DNA from: Opitutia bacterium
GTDB lineage: Bacteria > Verrucomicrobiota > Verrucomicrobiia > Opitutales > Opitutaceae
Length of the DNA: 64,000 nucleotides
NCBI GenBank assembly: GCA_016187925.1
Contig: JACPIS010000025.1
Coordinates: forward strand, 62,001-126,000
Direction of reading: 5' to 3'
Every line of letters begins with the position of its first letter. The first letter of the stretch is position 1. The notes beneath the pieces are model-generated. The model was given only the letters and a program-made list of their open reading frames with translations. It had not been told where the DNA came from and made no database searches. Of this stretch, positions 8,377 through 18,023 are shown piece by piece. The position numbers and the translations under genes are program-made.

Positions 8377-9696
8377 TCATTCCTTGAACTTGCGGCGGAT
8401 GAGCTCGGCGAGGCGGTCGTGCAGCTCGGCGTTTTCGATCTTGCTGAGGACCTCCTCGAAGAAACCGAAGACGAGCAGCTCGTCGGCCTGGGCCTTGGCG
8501 ATGCCGCGGGACTGCAGGTAGAATTCCTGCTCGGCCGGGATGCGGGCGCTGGTGGCGCCGTGGCTGCAGCGGACGTCGTTGGCCTGGATCTCGAGGCCGG
8601 GCAGCGAGTGCGCCTCGGCGTCGTCGGAGAGCATGAGGTTGCGGTTGCTCTGGTAGGCGTCGGTCTTCTGCGCGTCGGGATCGACGACGATCAGGCCGGA
8701 GAAGACGGTCTTGGCCTGGTCGAGCAGTGCGTTTTTGTAGAGCAGGTTCGAGCTGGTGTTGGGCGCCTGGTGGATCTGGAGCGTGCGCTGGTCGAACTCC
8801 TGCGTGCCGTGGGCGATGGTGAGCGCGAGCATTTCCGAGTGGGCGCCAGGCGCCTGCAACTGAGAGAAGCTCTCGTGCCGCGCCTGACGCCCACCGGCGT
8901 GGAGATTGATCGTGAGGAGGCGCGCGTCGCGCCGGGCGACGGCGGCGTTGAACTGCAGGGAGAGGGCCTCGCGGCTCCAGTCCTGCAGGGCGATGTAGGT
9001 GACGTGCGCGCCGTGGCCGGCGAAGAGGTCGTTGCCGCCGCAGATGAACTGTTTCTCGCCGGCCTTGGCGGAGCGGAAGAAGTCGGCGACGGTGATCTTC
9101 GCGCGCTCGTCGGCGACGACGAGCGTGTGCGGAAAGAGTGCGATGTCGGCGCCGGTGGCGTAGTGGAACACGCCGACGGGCAGCGCGACCTCGACGCCCT
9201 TGGGCACGTAGATGAAGGCGCCGTCCTCGAGGAAAGCCTCGTGCAGGGCGGCAAACTTGTCGGAGCCGAGCTTGGAAGGCTGGGTCAGCAGGTGCTGCTT
9301 CACGAGGTCGCCGTGCTGGAGGAGGGCGTGCTGGAGCGTGTCGAAGATGACGCCGCTCTTGGCCGCGTCGCCCGCGAGGGGCTCCTGCATGGCGAGGCGG
9401 TGGTTGGCGAGCACGAGTGTGCCGGTGCCGGGGACGCCGACGTCGCCGTGGCCGAGTTTTTCGAAGCTGGCCGGGCCGGGCAGGCCGTAGCCGTCGAGCG
9501 AGAGCGCGGCGTAGTTGGAGAAGCGCCAGCCCTCGTCGGTGCGCTTGGGCATCGGGAGCGAGACGAAGCGCTCATAGGCGGCGCGCTTGCGGTCGAGCCA
9601 CCACCGGGGGAGGTGGGCGACGCGCCCGAGGTGAGCCGCGAAGGCCTCGCGGGTGAAGGCGCCGATGACGGGGGTGGTTTGGGAAAGGGTCATCAT
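8377..9696 (-). CDS. sufD: SufD, Fe-S cluster scaffold subunit
   Basis: A 439-aa SufD/SufB-family protein and structural partner in the SufBCD scaffold complex. It shows the N-terminal KRTDEGWRFSNYAAL segment typical of SufD, the beta-helix core (GAFIYVPKGVEVALPVGVFHYA), and the C-terminal VRCSHGATSARIPAEQEFYLQSRGI with the conserved His, then ADELLVFGFFEEVL. The frame runs upstream through sufB antisense-free sequence, but the ATG pair at 9696/9693 fits the family start. A palindrome lies between it and sufB. Confidence 0.95.
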   Translation of the reverse strand: MMTLSQTTPVIGAFTREAFAAHLGRVAHLPRWWLDRKRAAYERFVSLPMPKRTDEGWRFSNYAALSLDGYGLPGPASFEKLGHGDVGVPGTGTLVLANHRLAMQEPLAGDAAKSGVIFDTLQHALLQHGDLVKQHLLTQPSKLGSDKFAALHEAFLEDGAFIYVPKGVEVALPVGVFHYATGADIALFPHTLVVADERAKITVADFFRSAKAGEKQFICGGNDLFAGHGAHVTYIALQDWSREALSLQFNAAVARRDARLLTINLHAGGRQARHESFSQLQAPGAHSEMLALTIAHGTQEFDQRTLQIHQAPNTSSNLLYKNALLDQAKTVFSGLIVVDPDAQKTDAYQSNRNLMLSDDAEAHSLPGLEIQANDVRCSHGATSARIPAEQEFYLQSRGIAKAQADELLVFGFFEEVLSKIENAELHDRLAELIRRKFKE

Positions 9697-9715
9697 GATG
9701 TGATTGCGTTTGGCA

Positions 9716-9769
9716 GGTAGGGTGCACCGGCCCGGTGCGCCGCGGCGGAGCGGGCCGCTCCGCCCTACC
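9716..9769. repeat. Intergenic palindrome (GGTAGGG/CCCTACC ends)
   Basis: An inverted repeat with GGTAGGG at 9716-9722 and CCCTACC at 9763-9769, enclosing GC-rich sub-hairpins (CACCGGCCCGGTG and GCGGAGCGGGCCGCTCCGC). It lies in the sufB-sufD gap. Confidence 0.7.
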
Positions 9770-9776
9770 TTGGGCG

Positions 9777-11219
9777 TCAGCCGACGGAGCCCTCCATTTC
9801 GAGGTCGATGAGGCGCTTGAGCTCGACGGAGTACTCCATCGGGAACTGGCGGGCGAGGTCGTTGATGAAGCCGTTCACGGCGAGGCTCATGGCCTGCGCC
9901 TCGGTGAGGCCGCGCTGCTGCATGTAGAAAATCATGTCCTCGGAAACCTTGGACACGCTGGCCTCGTGCTGCGTGGCGTTGCGGTCGCCGCGGACGGTGA
10001 TGGCCGGGTAGGTGTCGGTGCGGCTGTTGGTGTTGATCAGCAGCGCGTCGCACTCGGTGTTGTTCTTGCAGCCCTTGAGATGCTTCGGGATGTGGACCTG
10101 GCCGCGGTAGGTGGAGCGGCCCTGGCCGACGGAGATGGACTTGGCGATGATGTTGGACGTCGTGTTGTCCGCGGCGTGGATCATCTTGGCGCCGGTGTCC
10201 TGGTGCTGGCCATCGTTGGCCAGGGCGATGGAGATGACCTCGCCGCGGGCGCGCTCGCCCTTCAGGACGACGCCGGGATACTTCATGGTGAGGCGGCTGC
10301 CGATGTTGCAGTCGATCCACTTGATCTCGGCGTCCTCGTGCGCGACGCCGCGCTTGGTGACGAGGTTGAAGACGTTGGCGGCCCAGTTCTGGACGGTGAT
10401 GTACTGGATCTTGGCGCCCTTGAGGGCGACGAGCTCGACGACCGCGCTGTGCAGCGTGGAGGTGGAGAACTTCGGGGCGGTGCAGCCCTCCATGTAGACG
10501 ACCTCGGAGCCCTCGTCGGCGATGATGAGCGTGCGCTCGAACTGGCCGAAGTTCTCGGCGTTGATGCGGAAGTAGGCCTGCAGCGGCTGCGCGACCTTCA
10601 CGCCGGGCGGCACGTAGATGAACGAGCCGCCGGAGAACACGGCGCTGTTGAGGGCGGAGAACTTGTTGTCGCCGGTCGGGATGACCTTGCCGAAGAACTT
10701 CCGGAAGATCTCCGGGTGCTCGCGCAGGGCCTCGGTCGAGTTCATGAAGATCACGCCCTGCTTGGCGACGATGTCCTTGATGTTCGAGTAGGCGGCCTCG
10801 GAGTCGAACTGGGCCTCGACGCCCGCGAGGAATTTGCGCTCCTGCTCGGGGATGCCGAGGCGCTCGAAGGTCTTCTTGATGTCGTCCGGCACCTCGTCCC
10901 ACGTGCGCTTGGGCTTCTGGCCCTGGGCGAGGTAATAGCGGATCTTGTCGAAATTGATGTTTTCGAGGTCCTTCGTCGCCCAGTGGGTGGGCAGGGGTTT
11001 CTCAAGGAAGGTCTGAAGGGCCTTCAGGCGGAACTCGAGGATCCACGGGGCCTCCTTCTTCACCGCGCTGATGTAGCGGACGGTCTTCTCGGTCAGGCCG
11101 GTGCCGGCGTCGAACTCGTAGTCGACGTCGTATTTGAAGTCGCCCTTGGTCTGGTCGATGCCCGCGACGGGGTTGTCGACAGGAAGGTCGAGGGCGTCGG
11201 TTTCACTCGGAGATTTCAT
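9777..11219 (-). CDS. sufB: SufB, Fe-S cluster scaffold subunit
   Basis: A 480-aa SufB, close to the usual length. It carries the core SufB segments: [35 protein letters not shown] (containing the conserved Cys), [13 protein letters not shown], and the C-terminal [16 protein letters not shown] followed by [20 protein letters not shown]. It forms the SufBC2D complex that assembles clusters. The ATG at 11219 follows a 98-bp gap after sufC. Confidence 0.97.
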   Translation of the reverse strand: MKSPSETDALDLPVDNPVAGIDQTKGDFKYDVDYEFDAGTGLTEKTVRYISAVKKEAPWILEFRLKALQTFLEKPLPTHWATKDLENINFDKIRYYLAQGQKPKRTWDEVPDDIKKTFERLGIPEQERKFLAGVEAQFDSEAAYSNIKDIVAKQGVIFMNSTEALREHPEIFRKFFGKVIPTGDNKFSALNSAVFSGGSFIYVPPGVKVAQPLQAYFRINAENFGQFERTLIIADEGSEVVYMEGCTAPKFSTSTLHSAVVELVALKGAKIQYITVQNWAANVFNLVTKRGVAHEDAEIKWIDCNIGSRLTMKYPGVVLKGERARGEVISIALANDGQHQDTGAKMIHAADNTTSNIIAKSISVGQGRSTYRGQVHIPKHLKGCKNNTECDALLINTNSRTDTYPAITVRGDRNATQHEASVSKVSEDMIFYMQQRGLTEAQAMSLAVNGFINDLARQFPMEYSVELKRLIDLEMEGSVG

Positions 11220-11317
11220 GGCTGCGAAGGTGGGTTGGCGTGGCAGGCGTCTGTTTGCCGGCGAGGGTTGTGGGGTCGCCTGCGAGCAGGCTCCTGCCGT
11301 GTTGGCGATTGATGTGC

Positions 11318-12079
<762 letters not shown>

Positions 12080-12121
12080 GGCAGGGTGGAGTGGGTGATG
12101 TTAAGGGAGTGGATACGGCGC

Positions 12122-12559
12122 TCAGTTGTCGCCAGCCGGCTGGGCGGCCTTGCCGCGGAAAATGATCTCGACCGACGAGGCGTCGTAGCCCGGGGGCAGG
12201 ATGGTCTTCACCTGGTCGAGCAGGCCGTCGGGCAAATCGATGTCGTGCGTCGAGCCGGTCTCCTCGTCGTGAAAATGCGCGTGCGGGTGCAGGTTCGGGC
12301 AGTAGCGCGTCGGGCCGCGCTCGAAGTTCACCGAGCGCACCAAGCCGCGGGCGACGAGCGTCTCGAGGCAGTTGTAGACCGTGGCGAGTGAGATGGACGG
12401 AATCTGCGACTTCACGCGGGCGAAGACCTCCTCCGCCGTCGGGTGATCGCGCTGAGCCATGAGGCTTTGGAAAACCAGTTCACGCTGCGGTGTCGGGCGG
12501 AGTCCGCTGCCTTGCAGCCGCTCGAGAAGGACCTGACGGGAATTGTCGGACGTCGCCAT
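12122..12559 (-). CDS. Fur/PerR-family regulator, likely of the suf operon
   Basis: A 145-aa Fur-superfamily repressor. The winged helix shows LRPTPQRELVFQSL, HPTAEEVFARVK and SLATVYNCLETLVARGLV, and the regulatory metal site is represented by HPHAHFHDEETG. The paired CxxC structural-zinc motifs of Fur, Zur and classical PerR are absent; the only Cys residues are in YNCLE and RYCPN. That pattern recalls Irr-like or zinc-free PerR-like members. It heads the suf genes and a palindromic box lies just upstream, so autoregulation plus control of suf by iron, peroxide or cluster status is likely. A TTG start at 12604 would add 15 residues; ATG is chosen. Confidence 0.88.
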   Translation of the reverse strand: MATSDNSRQVLLERLQGSGLRPTPQRELVFQSLMAQRDHPTAEEVFARVKSQIPSISLATVYNCLETLVARGLVRSVNFERGPTRYCPNLHPHAHFHDEETGSTHDIDLPDGLLDQVKTILPPGYDASSVEIIFRGKAAQPAGDN

Positions 12560-12611
12560 AAACCGGGGGACGGCCAACAGAAGTTCCTTGGGCCAGGTTT
12601 TCAAGTGAGAA

Positions 12612-12626
12612 TTAGAATTGTTCTAA
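12612..12626 (-). promoter_or_regulatory. Candidate Fur/PerR-type operator
   Basis: TTAGAATTGTTCTAA is a 6-3-6 perfect palindrome resembling the PerR box. It lies 53 bp upstream of the regulator ATG (8 bp upstream of the alternative TTG). A looser AATGAT...ATCATT inverted repeat follows at about 12652-12671 in AT-rich DNA. Confidence 0.7.
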
Positions 12627-12752
12627 AGTGATTCCCAAAGCGCTAAATCGTAATGATATGCTAGAATCATTATTTTTAATAAGCGCCGGTCCGACGGTCG
12701 CAGCTCACTTGAATGCGACCGATTACTGCGCGACTTGGGATGCGCGCGTAGC

Positions 12753-13976
12753 TCAAAACGAGGCGTTAATCCGCAGCGTGAGCAGCAGGGAGTCTGGCAG
12801 TGTAGCGCTGCCGCCGGGATGGATCGCCCATTGCAGGTCGGGTTGGAGGCTCAGGCCCTCGTGCACGGCAAAGACGTAAGTGAGTTCGCAAACCTCCTCG
12901 TGATCCAAGGCCGCGGAGCCGGGCGAAGCCAGTCGGCTGGCTGCGGCGAGGTCTGCGCTGAAGTTTGCGTGGGTGAAACCGATCGCGACCACGTCGCCCG
13001 GCCGGCCTGGCAGCGGTCCGCGCCACGCCACACCGGTATCAAGCACCCAGCCGAGCGCATTGCGATCCCTCGGAGCCACGCCCGCGCGCACGTGCGCATC
13101 GATGCTGCCCGGCTCGCCCGGCGCGCCGGCCAGGTGGCGCTCGAACACCGCGTAGGCGCCGACGTTGCCGGTGTGCTGGCGCGGCGGGTTGCCCGTGGCA
13201 TCGAACGGCTGCCCGTCGGCATCGCGGTAAACATCGGCGAAGTCCGCCGTATGCAGCCACGCCCCCAGCTTCAATCGGGAGAACCGCTCAGCTCCGAACG
13301 CGATATCGGCCTCCCCGATGACGAACCAGCCCTGCTCGCCGCCGAGCCCGTAGCGCCAGCCGTGGCGGTTGACGGCGGGGTCGCCCGTCGGCGAGTCGAA
13401 GGTGTCGCCGTCGTACACGCCCACGCGCCACGCGAGGCTTTCGTTTTTCGCCCAGTGCAAGCGGATCCCCGGCGCGGCGACGTAGAAAGCCGGGCCGGTG
13501 TTGACCGTGTTGGCGGAGATGAAGGCCGGCCAGCCGAACGAACTGTTGATCAGATGTCCGCCGGACTCCGTGCCGGTGAACTCCTCGTCGGCCAACAGCG
13601 CCCCGGCACGCAGCGACCAGGCTCCGGCATTCCGCTCAACCCACCACGCATAGAGCCGCACGCTCTCGAACCCCTCTGTGTTGCTGGCCGCCAGAAAATC
13701 CCCGAGATATTTTCCTGTCGGCCCCCGGCCGCCCAGGCCGAGCATGCTGGCAAAGCCGCGCCAGCCCGCCGCGTCGTCGCCCGGATCCCAGCTGACGTGG
13801 GCCAGCGCCAATCCATGCAGCGAGGTTCCCCGTTCGACCCCGCCGTGCACCCCCGCGGCGGCGTCGAGCTTGAGTTCGAGTCCGGCACGACAGGCGGTGC
13901 CCGATCTGGTACCCGCCCAAGCAACACCCCAGGCCAGCAGCACGACCGGCAATATACGGAGTTTGGGTGTCTTCAT
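12753..13976 (-). CDS. OprB-type outer-membrane porin
   Basis: A 407-aa protein with a signal peptide (LPVVLLAWGVAWA) and a beta-barrel sequence ending in LLLTLRINASF, with the terminal Phe recognised by the BAM machinery. Segments such as GLGGRGPTGKYLGDFLAASNTEG and LYAWWVERNAGAWSLRAGALLADEEF match the carbohydrate-selective porin OprB family. It likely allows passive diffusion of sugars or other small solutes. It lies upstream-to-downstream tail to the Fur operator region but reads from its own promoter at about 13977-14035. Confidence 0.85.
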   Translation of the reverse strand: MKTPKLRILPVVLLAWGVAWAGTRSGTACRAGLELKLDAAAGVHGGVERGTSLHGLALAHVSWDPGDDAAGWRGFASMLGLGGRGPTGKYLGDFLAASNTEGFESVRLYAWWVERNAGAWSLRAGALLADEEFTGTESGGHLINSSFGWPAFISANTVNTGPAFYVAAPGIRLHWAKNESLAWRVGVYDGDTFDSPTGDPAVNRHGWRYGLGGEQGWFVIGEADIAFGAERFSRLKLGAWLHTADFADVYRDADGQPFDATGNPPRQHTGNVGAYAVFERHLAGAPGEPGSIDAHVRAGVAPRDRNALGWVLDTGVAWRGPLPGRPGDVVAIGFTHANFSADLAAASRLASPGSAALDHEEVCELTYVFAVHEGLSLQPDLQWAIHPGGSATLPDSLLLTLRINASF

Positions 13977-13979
13977 AGA

Positions 13980-13994
13980 GTTAGTCTTGGCTAA
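13980..13994 (-). promoter_or_regulatory. Possible operator in front of the porin gene
   Basis: The TTAG...CTAA inverted repeat (TTAGTCTTGGCTAA) lies immediately before the porin ATG. Its position would block translation initiation or early transcription if bound by a DtxR/Fur-like protein. Only four bases per arm match. Confidence 0.3.
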
Positions 13995-14035
13995 TATTCA
14001 TGGGACTAAGCAACCCAATTCCCGCTCAGTGCGCG

Positions 14036-14557
14036 TCAAGTCCGCCAACACCAGTGCCACGGCTCGTAGCCGATGCCGTGCGCGTTCCGTCGCGGGTAGG
14101 AGAGGTGAAAACCGAACTTCGCCGCGTGTCGCCGCAGCCAGCGGAACTCCGCCGTCTTGGCAAAACGTTCATCGAGTTTCACGTCCTCGGGCGAGCCGAT
14201 GTCGATCGCGCGCCCCGTGTGATGCTCGCTGCAACCTGGTGCCGCCACGTAGCGCAGGATGTCGCCGATGCTTTTCCCGTCGGCCAGCTTCTTCCGGACG
14301 ATGCGGCTCTGCCGCGCCACGCTGCGGTAGCCGGAGACGGGCAGCAGCGTCACGCCGTCCTGCTCCGCGGCGGCGCGCATCTTCCTCCACGCCGTGGCGG
14401 CGTGCGGGGTGAGGCGGACGATTTTGTTGTCGTCTGCCGCACGGCCGATGGAGACGAGCGCCGTCGCCTCGCGTTGTAGCGGCAGGCCGCGCTGCGCGGG
14501 ATAGTCCGCGGGGATGCCGAACCCGGCCCAGATGCGCTTGAGTTCAGCTCGGGTCAC
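14036..14557 (-). CDS. VanY-like D-alanyl-D-alanine carboxypeptidase
   Basis: A 173-aa peptidase M15B (VanY) domain protein. The zinc-peptidase motifs are present: SGYRSVARQ, CSEHHTGRAIDIG (His and Asp ligands) and EPWHWCW (catalytic Glu and His ligand). The family trims peptidoglycan pentapeptides. No signal peptide or membrane anchor is visible at the annotated start, so either export uses an unusual route or the true start differs. It lies 16 bp downstream of trxB on the same strand. Confidence 0.88.
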   Translation of the reverse strand: MTRAELKRIWAGFGIPADYPAQRGLPLQREATALVSIGRAADDNKIVRLTPHAATAWRKMRAAAEQDGVTLLPVSGYRSVARQSRIVRKKLADGKSIGDILRYVAAPGCSEHHTGRAIDIGSPEDVKLDERFAKTAEFRWLRRHAAKFGFHLSYPRRNAHGIGYEPWHWCWRT

Positions 14558-14573
14558 GGCCGCGGCAAAAATC

Positions 14574-15524
14574 TCAATGCCCGCTCTCGTGCTCGGCGAG
14601 CCAGCGCTCGGCCTCGATGGCGGCCTGGCAGCCCATGCCTGCGGCGGTGATGGCCTGGCGGTAATGGTGGTCGGCGCAGTCGCCCGCGACGTAGACGCCG
14701 GGCGTCTTGGTCTTCACCTGCGAGCCGTTGACCGGCACGAAATAATCCTGCTCGTCCGTGTCGACCGCGCCCTTGAACGGGGCGGTGTTCGGCTGGTGGC
14801 CGATGGCGACGAACACGCCCTTCACCGGCAGCACGCTCTCGGCGCCGGTCTTGACGTTCTTCACCTTCAGGCCGGTCACGGCGCCCTGTGCCACGCCTTC
14901 GACGGCCACCGGCACGCTGTCCCATACGGGCTGGATCTTCGCATGCGTGGTGGCGCGGTCCGCCATGATCTTCGAGGCGCGCAGCGTGTCGCGGCGATGG
15001 ACGAGGTAAACCTTGCTGGCGAAACGCGTGAGGAACAGCGCCTCCTCGGCCGCACTGTCGCCGCCGCCGATGACGGCGACCTCCATGTTGCGGTAGAACG
15101 CGCCGTCGCAAGTCGCGCAGGTCGTCACGCCCTTACCGCCGTAGAGTTCCTTCTCGCCGGGGATGCCGGTCAGGCGCGGCGAGGCGCCGGTGGCGATGAT
15201 GATGATCTTCGCCTTGATGTCGCGATCGGCGAGCTTGAGTGTGTAGGGCCACTTCGCGGTGTCGAGGCCCTGCACCTGGCCGCTCTCGTAGCGCGTGCCG
15301 AATTTTTCCGCCTGCTTGCGCAGGTTCTGCATCAGCTGGTAGCCGTCGACGCCCTCGGGGAAGCCGGGGAAGTTCTCGACCTCGGACGTGGTGGTCAGCT
15401 GGCCCCCGGGCAGCGTGCCCTCGATAACGAGGGGCTGCAGGTTGGCGCGACCGGTGTAGATGGCGGCGGTGAGACCGGCGCAGCCGGTGCCGACGATGAC
15501 GACGTTTTCAACTTTGGCGGACAT
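14574..15524 (-). CDS. trxB: Thioredoxin reductase
   Basis: A 316-aa NADPH- and FAD-dependent reductase of thioredoxin. The FAD site is [13 protein letters not shown], the redox pair is in [11 protein letters not shown], the NADPH site is [12 protein letters not shown], and [10 protein letters not shown] closes the FAD domain. Length matches TrxB. The ATG at 15524 is chosen over an in-frame ATG six codons upstream. It probably forms a transcript with the downstream VanY-like gene and is divergent from the dipeptidase gene. Confidence 0.96.
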   Translation of the reverse strand: MSAKVENVVIVGTGCAGLTAAIYTGRANLQPLVIEGTLPGGQLTTTSEVENFPGFPEGVDGYQLMQNLRKQAEKFGTRYESGQVQGLDTAKWPYTLKLADRDIKAKIIIIATGASPRLTGIPGEKELYGGKGVTTCATCDGAFYRNMEVAVIGGGDSAAEEALFLTRFASKVYLVHRRDTLRASKIMADRATTHAKIQPVWDSVPVAVEGVAQGAVTGLKVKNVKTGAESVLPVKGVFVAIGHQPNTAPFKGAVDTDEQDYFVPVNGSQVKTKTPGVYVAGDCADHHYRQAITAAGMGCQAAIEAERWLAEHESGH

Positions 15525-15637
15525 AGGGAAAAGTGAGCGCAACAGAGTCCAACATTACGCCCGGCGCAACCCCGGAGATGCGTTTTGGTCCGAAAGAACC
15601 AGTTGCCCGGCCGGAGCCGCTTCCCCACCGTGACGGC

Positions 15638-16789
15638 ATGCCTTCCCCCGAGGTCGCGGCGCTCCACGAACGCCTCTTCAAGATCGACACCCATATCGAC
15701 ACGCCGACGGCGCGCCTACTCAAACCCGGCTGGGACTTTGCCGCGCGGCACGAGCGCGCCACCGACCGCTCGCAATGCGATCTGCCGCGCATGGCGGGCA
15801 GCGTGGACGCGCTGGTCTTCGCCGTCTACGTCACGCAGGTGGCGCGCACGCCGGCCGGGCACCGCCACGCGCACGACTACGCCGTACAGGCGTTCGAGCG
15901 CACCCACGGGGTCCTGCGGCAGAACGCCGCCTCGTGCGGCCTCGCCCTCACCGCCGCCGACGGCCCACGCCTCAAGGCCGGGGGGAAACGCGCGTTCTAT
16001 CTCAGCATCGAAAACGCCTACTCGCTCGGCCTCGATGCGGGCAACGTCGCCCGGTTCCACCGCCTCGGTGTGCGCCTGCTCGGGCTCACCCACATGCTCA
16101 ACAACGACCTCGCCGACGCCTCCACCGACCCGCGCGGGCCGGAGTGGGGCGGGCTCAGCCCGCTCGGCCGGGAGGTCGTCGCCGAGTGCAACCGGCTCGG
16201 CCTCGTGCTCGACGCTTCGCACGCGTCCGACGACGTGCTGCGGGACCTGCTCGAGCTTTCCCGCGCTCCCGTCGTGCTCTCGCACTCGAGCTGCCGCGCG
16301 CTCTGCGATCACCGGCGGAATGTCGGCGACGACCTGCTGCGCGCGCTCGCGGCCAAGGGCGGCGTCATCCAGATGAACGCCCTGCCGGTCGGCCTCGTGG
16401 CACAGACGCAGGGTGCGCGCGCCACCGCCGCCATCTCCGCCATGCTCATGCAACTCAAGGACGCCGAGCTCACGCCCGAGGTGAAGCAGTGGGCCAGCGC
16501 CGAGTGGGACCGCATCGACCGCGAGTTTCCCGGCCCAGTCGCCACGCTCGACGATTACGTCCGCCACCTCGAGCACGCCGTCGAGGTCGCGGGCATCGAC
16601 CACGTCGGCATCGGGTGCGACTTCGACGGCGGCGGCGGCGTGGCCGGCCTGGACGACGTCAGCCAGTATCCGGATCTCACCGCCGCGCTCGTCGCCCGCG
16701 GCTGGTCGGAGACCGACCTCGCAAAGCTCTGGGGCGGCAACACGCTGCGCGTCCTCCGCGCCGCGGAGATGGCCGCTACTGCTCGATAA
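15638..16789 (+). CDS. Peptidase M19 (membrane dipeptidase family)
   Basis: A 383-aa zinc dipeptidase of the renal dipeptidase family. Metal ligands are visible in KIDTHIDTP (HxD), YLSIENAYSLG (bridging Glu), LDASHASDD and LSHSSCRALC (His). IGCDFDGGGGV near the end is also characteristic. It hydrolyses dipeptides or acts in amino-acid scavenging. The frame can be extended to a GTG at 15533, but that would leave only 8 bp to the divergent trxB start, so the ATG at 15638 is preferred; ATG at 15578 is another option. Confidence 0.88.
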   Translation: MPSPEVAALHERLFKIDTHIDTPTARLLKPGWDFAARHERATDRSQCDLPRMAGSVDALVFAVYVTQVARTPAGHRHAHDYAVQAFERTHGVLRQNAASCGLALTAADGPRLKAGGKRAFYLSIENAYSLGLDAGNVARFHRLGVRLLGLTHMLNNDLADASTDPRGPEWGGLSPLGREVVAECNRLGLVLDASHASDDVLRDLLELSRAPVVLSHSSCRALCDHRRNVGDDLLRALAAKGGVIQMNALPVGLVAQTQGARATAAISAMLMQLKDAELTPEVKQWASAEWDRIDREFPGPVATLDDYVRHLEHAVEVAGIDHVGIGCDFDGGGGVAGLDDVSQYPDLTAALVARGWSETDLAKLWGGNTLRVLRAAEMAATAR

Positions 16790-17210
16790 CTCGATTGGGT
16801 AGTTCGTTTTTGTCGTCCGGGCGGGCAGGGAAATGCTCGGCCAGCAGTGCGCCGGCGCGCTCAATCCCGTCCAGCAGCGCGGCAGTGTAGTTTCCCGCGC
16901 GAAAATCTCCCTGCATCGTGGCGGCCAGCTCGCTCCAGAAGGTGTCGCCGCATTTCTGATGCACGCCTTCGTCGCCGATGAGGGCGAACGATTGCGACTC
17001 CGGCGCGACAAAGATCAGCACGGCGTTGCGCTCCTTCGTCTCCTGCAGCCCGCGGCGGAGAAACTCGTTCCGGGCGAAGGCCACGGCGTCCTGCACCGGC
17101 TTGTGATGGATGAGCACGACGATCTCGCCGGAGGTCTTTTGCTCGGCATCGCGAATGGCGTCCTCGATGAGCTGGCGCTGGAGCTTGTTGATGAAGTGCC
17201 GCGTTTTCAT
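16776..17210 (-). CDS. TPM-domain protein (second of pair)
   Basis: A 144-aa TPM (TLP18.3/Psb32/MOLO-1) domain protein without signal peptide: AIRDAEQKTSGEIVVLIHHKP, RNAVLIFVAPESQSFALIGDEGV and FRAGNYTAALLDGI. The fold is often found with LemA. It starts 2 bp beyond the stop of the preceding TPM gene, so the two are coupled, and its stop overlaps the end of the convergent dipeptidase gene by 14 bp. Confidence 0.87.
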   Translation of the reverse strand: MKTRHFINKLQRQLIEDAIRDAEQKTSGEIVVLIHHKPVQDAVAFARNEFLRRGLQETKERNAVLIFVAPESQSFALIGDEGVHQKCGDTFWSELAATMQGDFRAGNYTAALLDGIERAGALLAEHFPARPDDKNELPNRVIEQ

Positions 17211-17212
17211 GG

Positions 17213-18016
17213 TCACCATTTCCCTCCCGCGCCGCCACCGCCGAAGCTGCCTCCGCCGCCGGAAAATCCGCCCCCACCATCGCCTCCGAAAATACTGCCA
17301 CCTCCGCTCGATCCACCCCCGCCGCTCCATCCGCCGGGGCCGGACCACCAGATATTGGGTGAACTCCGCCGCCGTGGGTTGCCGTAGACTCGCGGGCCAC
17401 CGCGCTGCGCGGCACGGACGATGAGAGAGAAAAGCAGGGCGATAACGACGAATGCGATGAGCGGGCCGATGCCACTGTTGCGGCTTATGCGCTGGCGCTG
17501 CGCCACGGTCCGGCCGGTGCCCTTGTATTCGCCCTTGGTGGCGGCGATCATCGCGTTCACCGCGGCGCGCATGCCGCCATCCCTGTCACCGGCGCGGAAA
17601 CGCGGGACGATCTCGTCCTCGATGATGCGTTTCGCGGTGGCGTCGGGCAGCACGGCTTCGAGGCCGTAGCCGACCTGCAGGTAGAGCTGATGCTCCTGCA
17701 TGAAGACGAAGAGCACCGCGCCGTTGTTCCGGCCTTGCTGCCCCGCCTTCCAGGCTTGGGCGACGCGCACGGTGTAGTCCTCGACCGAGGAGTTCGACTC
17801 CATGCGCGGGTAGATCGCAACCAACAGCTGGTTGGAGCTCTCGCGCTCGAACTGTTCCAGCCGCGCGTTGAGCTGGTCGGCGGTGGCGCGCGAGACGGTA
17901 CCCGCGTAGTCGTTGAAATACCGCGGCGGGGCGGGTGGGATCCGCTCCGCCCCGCGCAGCGCCGCGCTTGCGACGAGCAGAGCCACCAAGGCGAAAAACC
18001 GGAGAAATCCTTTCAC
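17213..18016 (-). CDS. Membrane-anchored TPM-domain protein with Gly-rich tail
   Basis: A 267-aa protein starting at GTG, 7 bp after the lemA stop. It has a signal peptide (FLRFFALVALLVASAALRG), a TPM domain (RYFNDYAGTVSRATADQLNARL, NQLLVAIYP, NGAVLFVFMQEHQLYLQVGYG, AKRIIEDEIVPRF), a membrane helix (IGPLIAFVVIALLFSLIV) and a C-terminal Ser/Gly tail with repeated GGGG and SGGG. This YgcG-like layout regularly accompanies LemA. It is probably an envelope stress or membrane-protein quality factor. Confidence 0.9.
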   Translation of the reverse strand: MKGFLRFFALVALLVASAALRGAERIPPAPPRYFNDYAGTVSRATADQLNARLEQFERESSNQLLVAIYPRMESNSSVEDYTVRVAQAWKAGQQGRNNGAVLFVFMQEHQLYLQVGYGLEAVLPDATAKRIIEDEIVPRFRAGDRDGGMRAAVNAMIAATKGEYKGTGRTVAQRQRISRNSGIGPLIAFVVIALLFSLIVRAAQRGGPRVYGNPRRRSSPNIWWSGPGGWSGGGGSSGGGSIFGGDGGGGFSGGGGSFGGGGAGGKW

Positions 18017-18023
18017 GGGCGCG

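Noticed and set aside
8377..10902. 841-aa frame ending in SufD
   Set aside because: The N-terminal 400 residues overlap sufB out of frame; SufD starts at the ATG pair near 9696.
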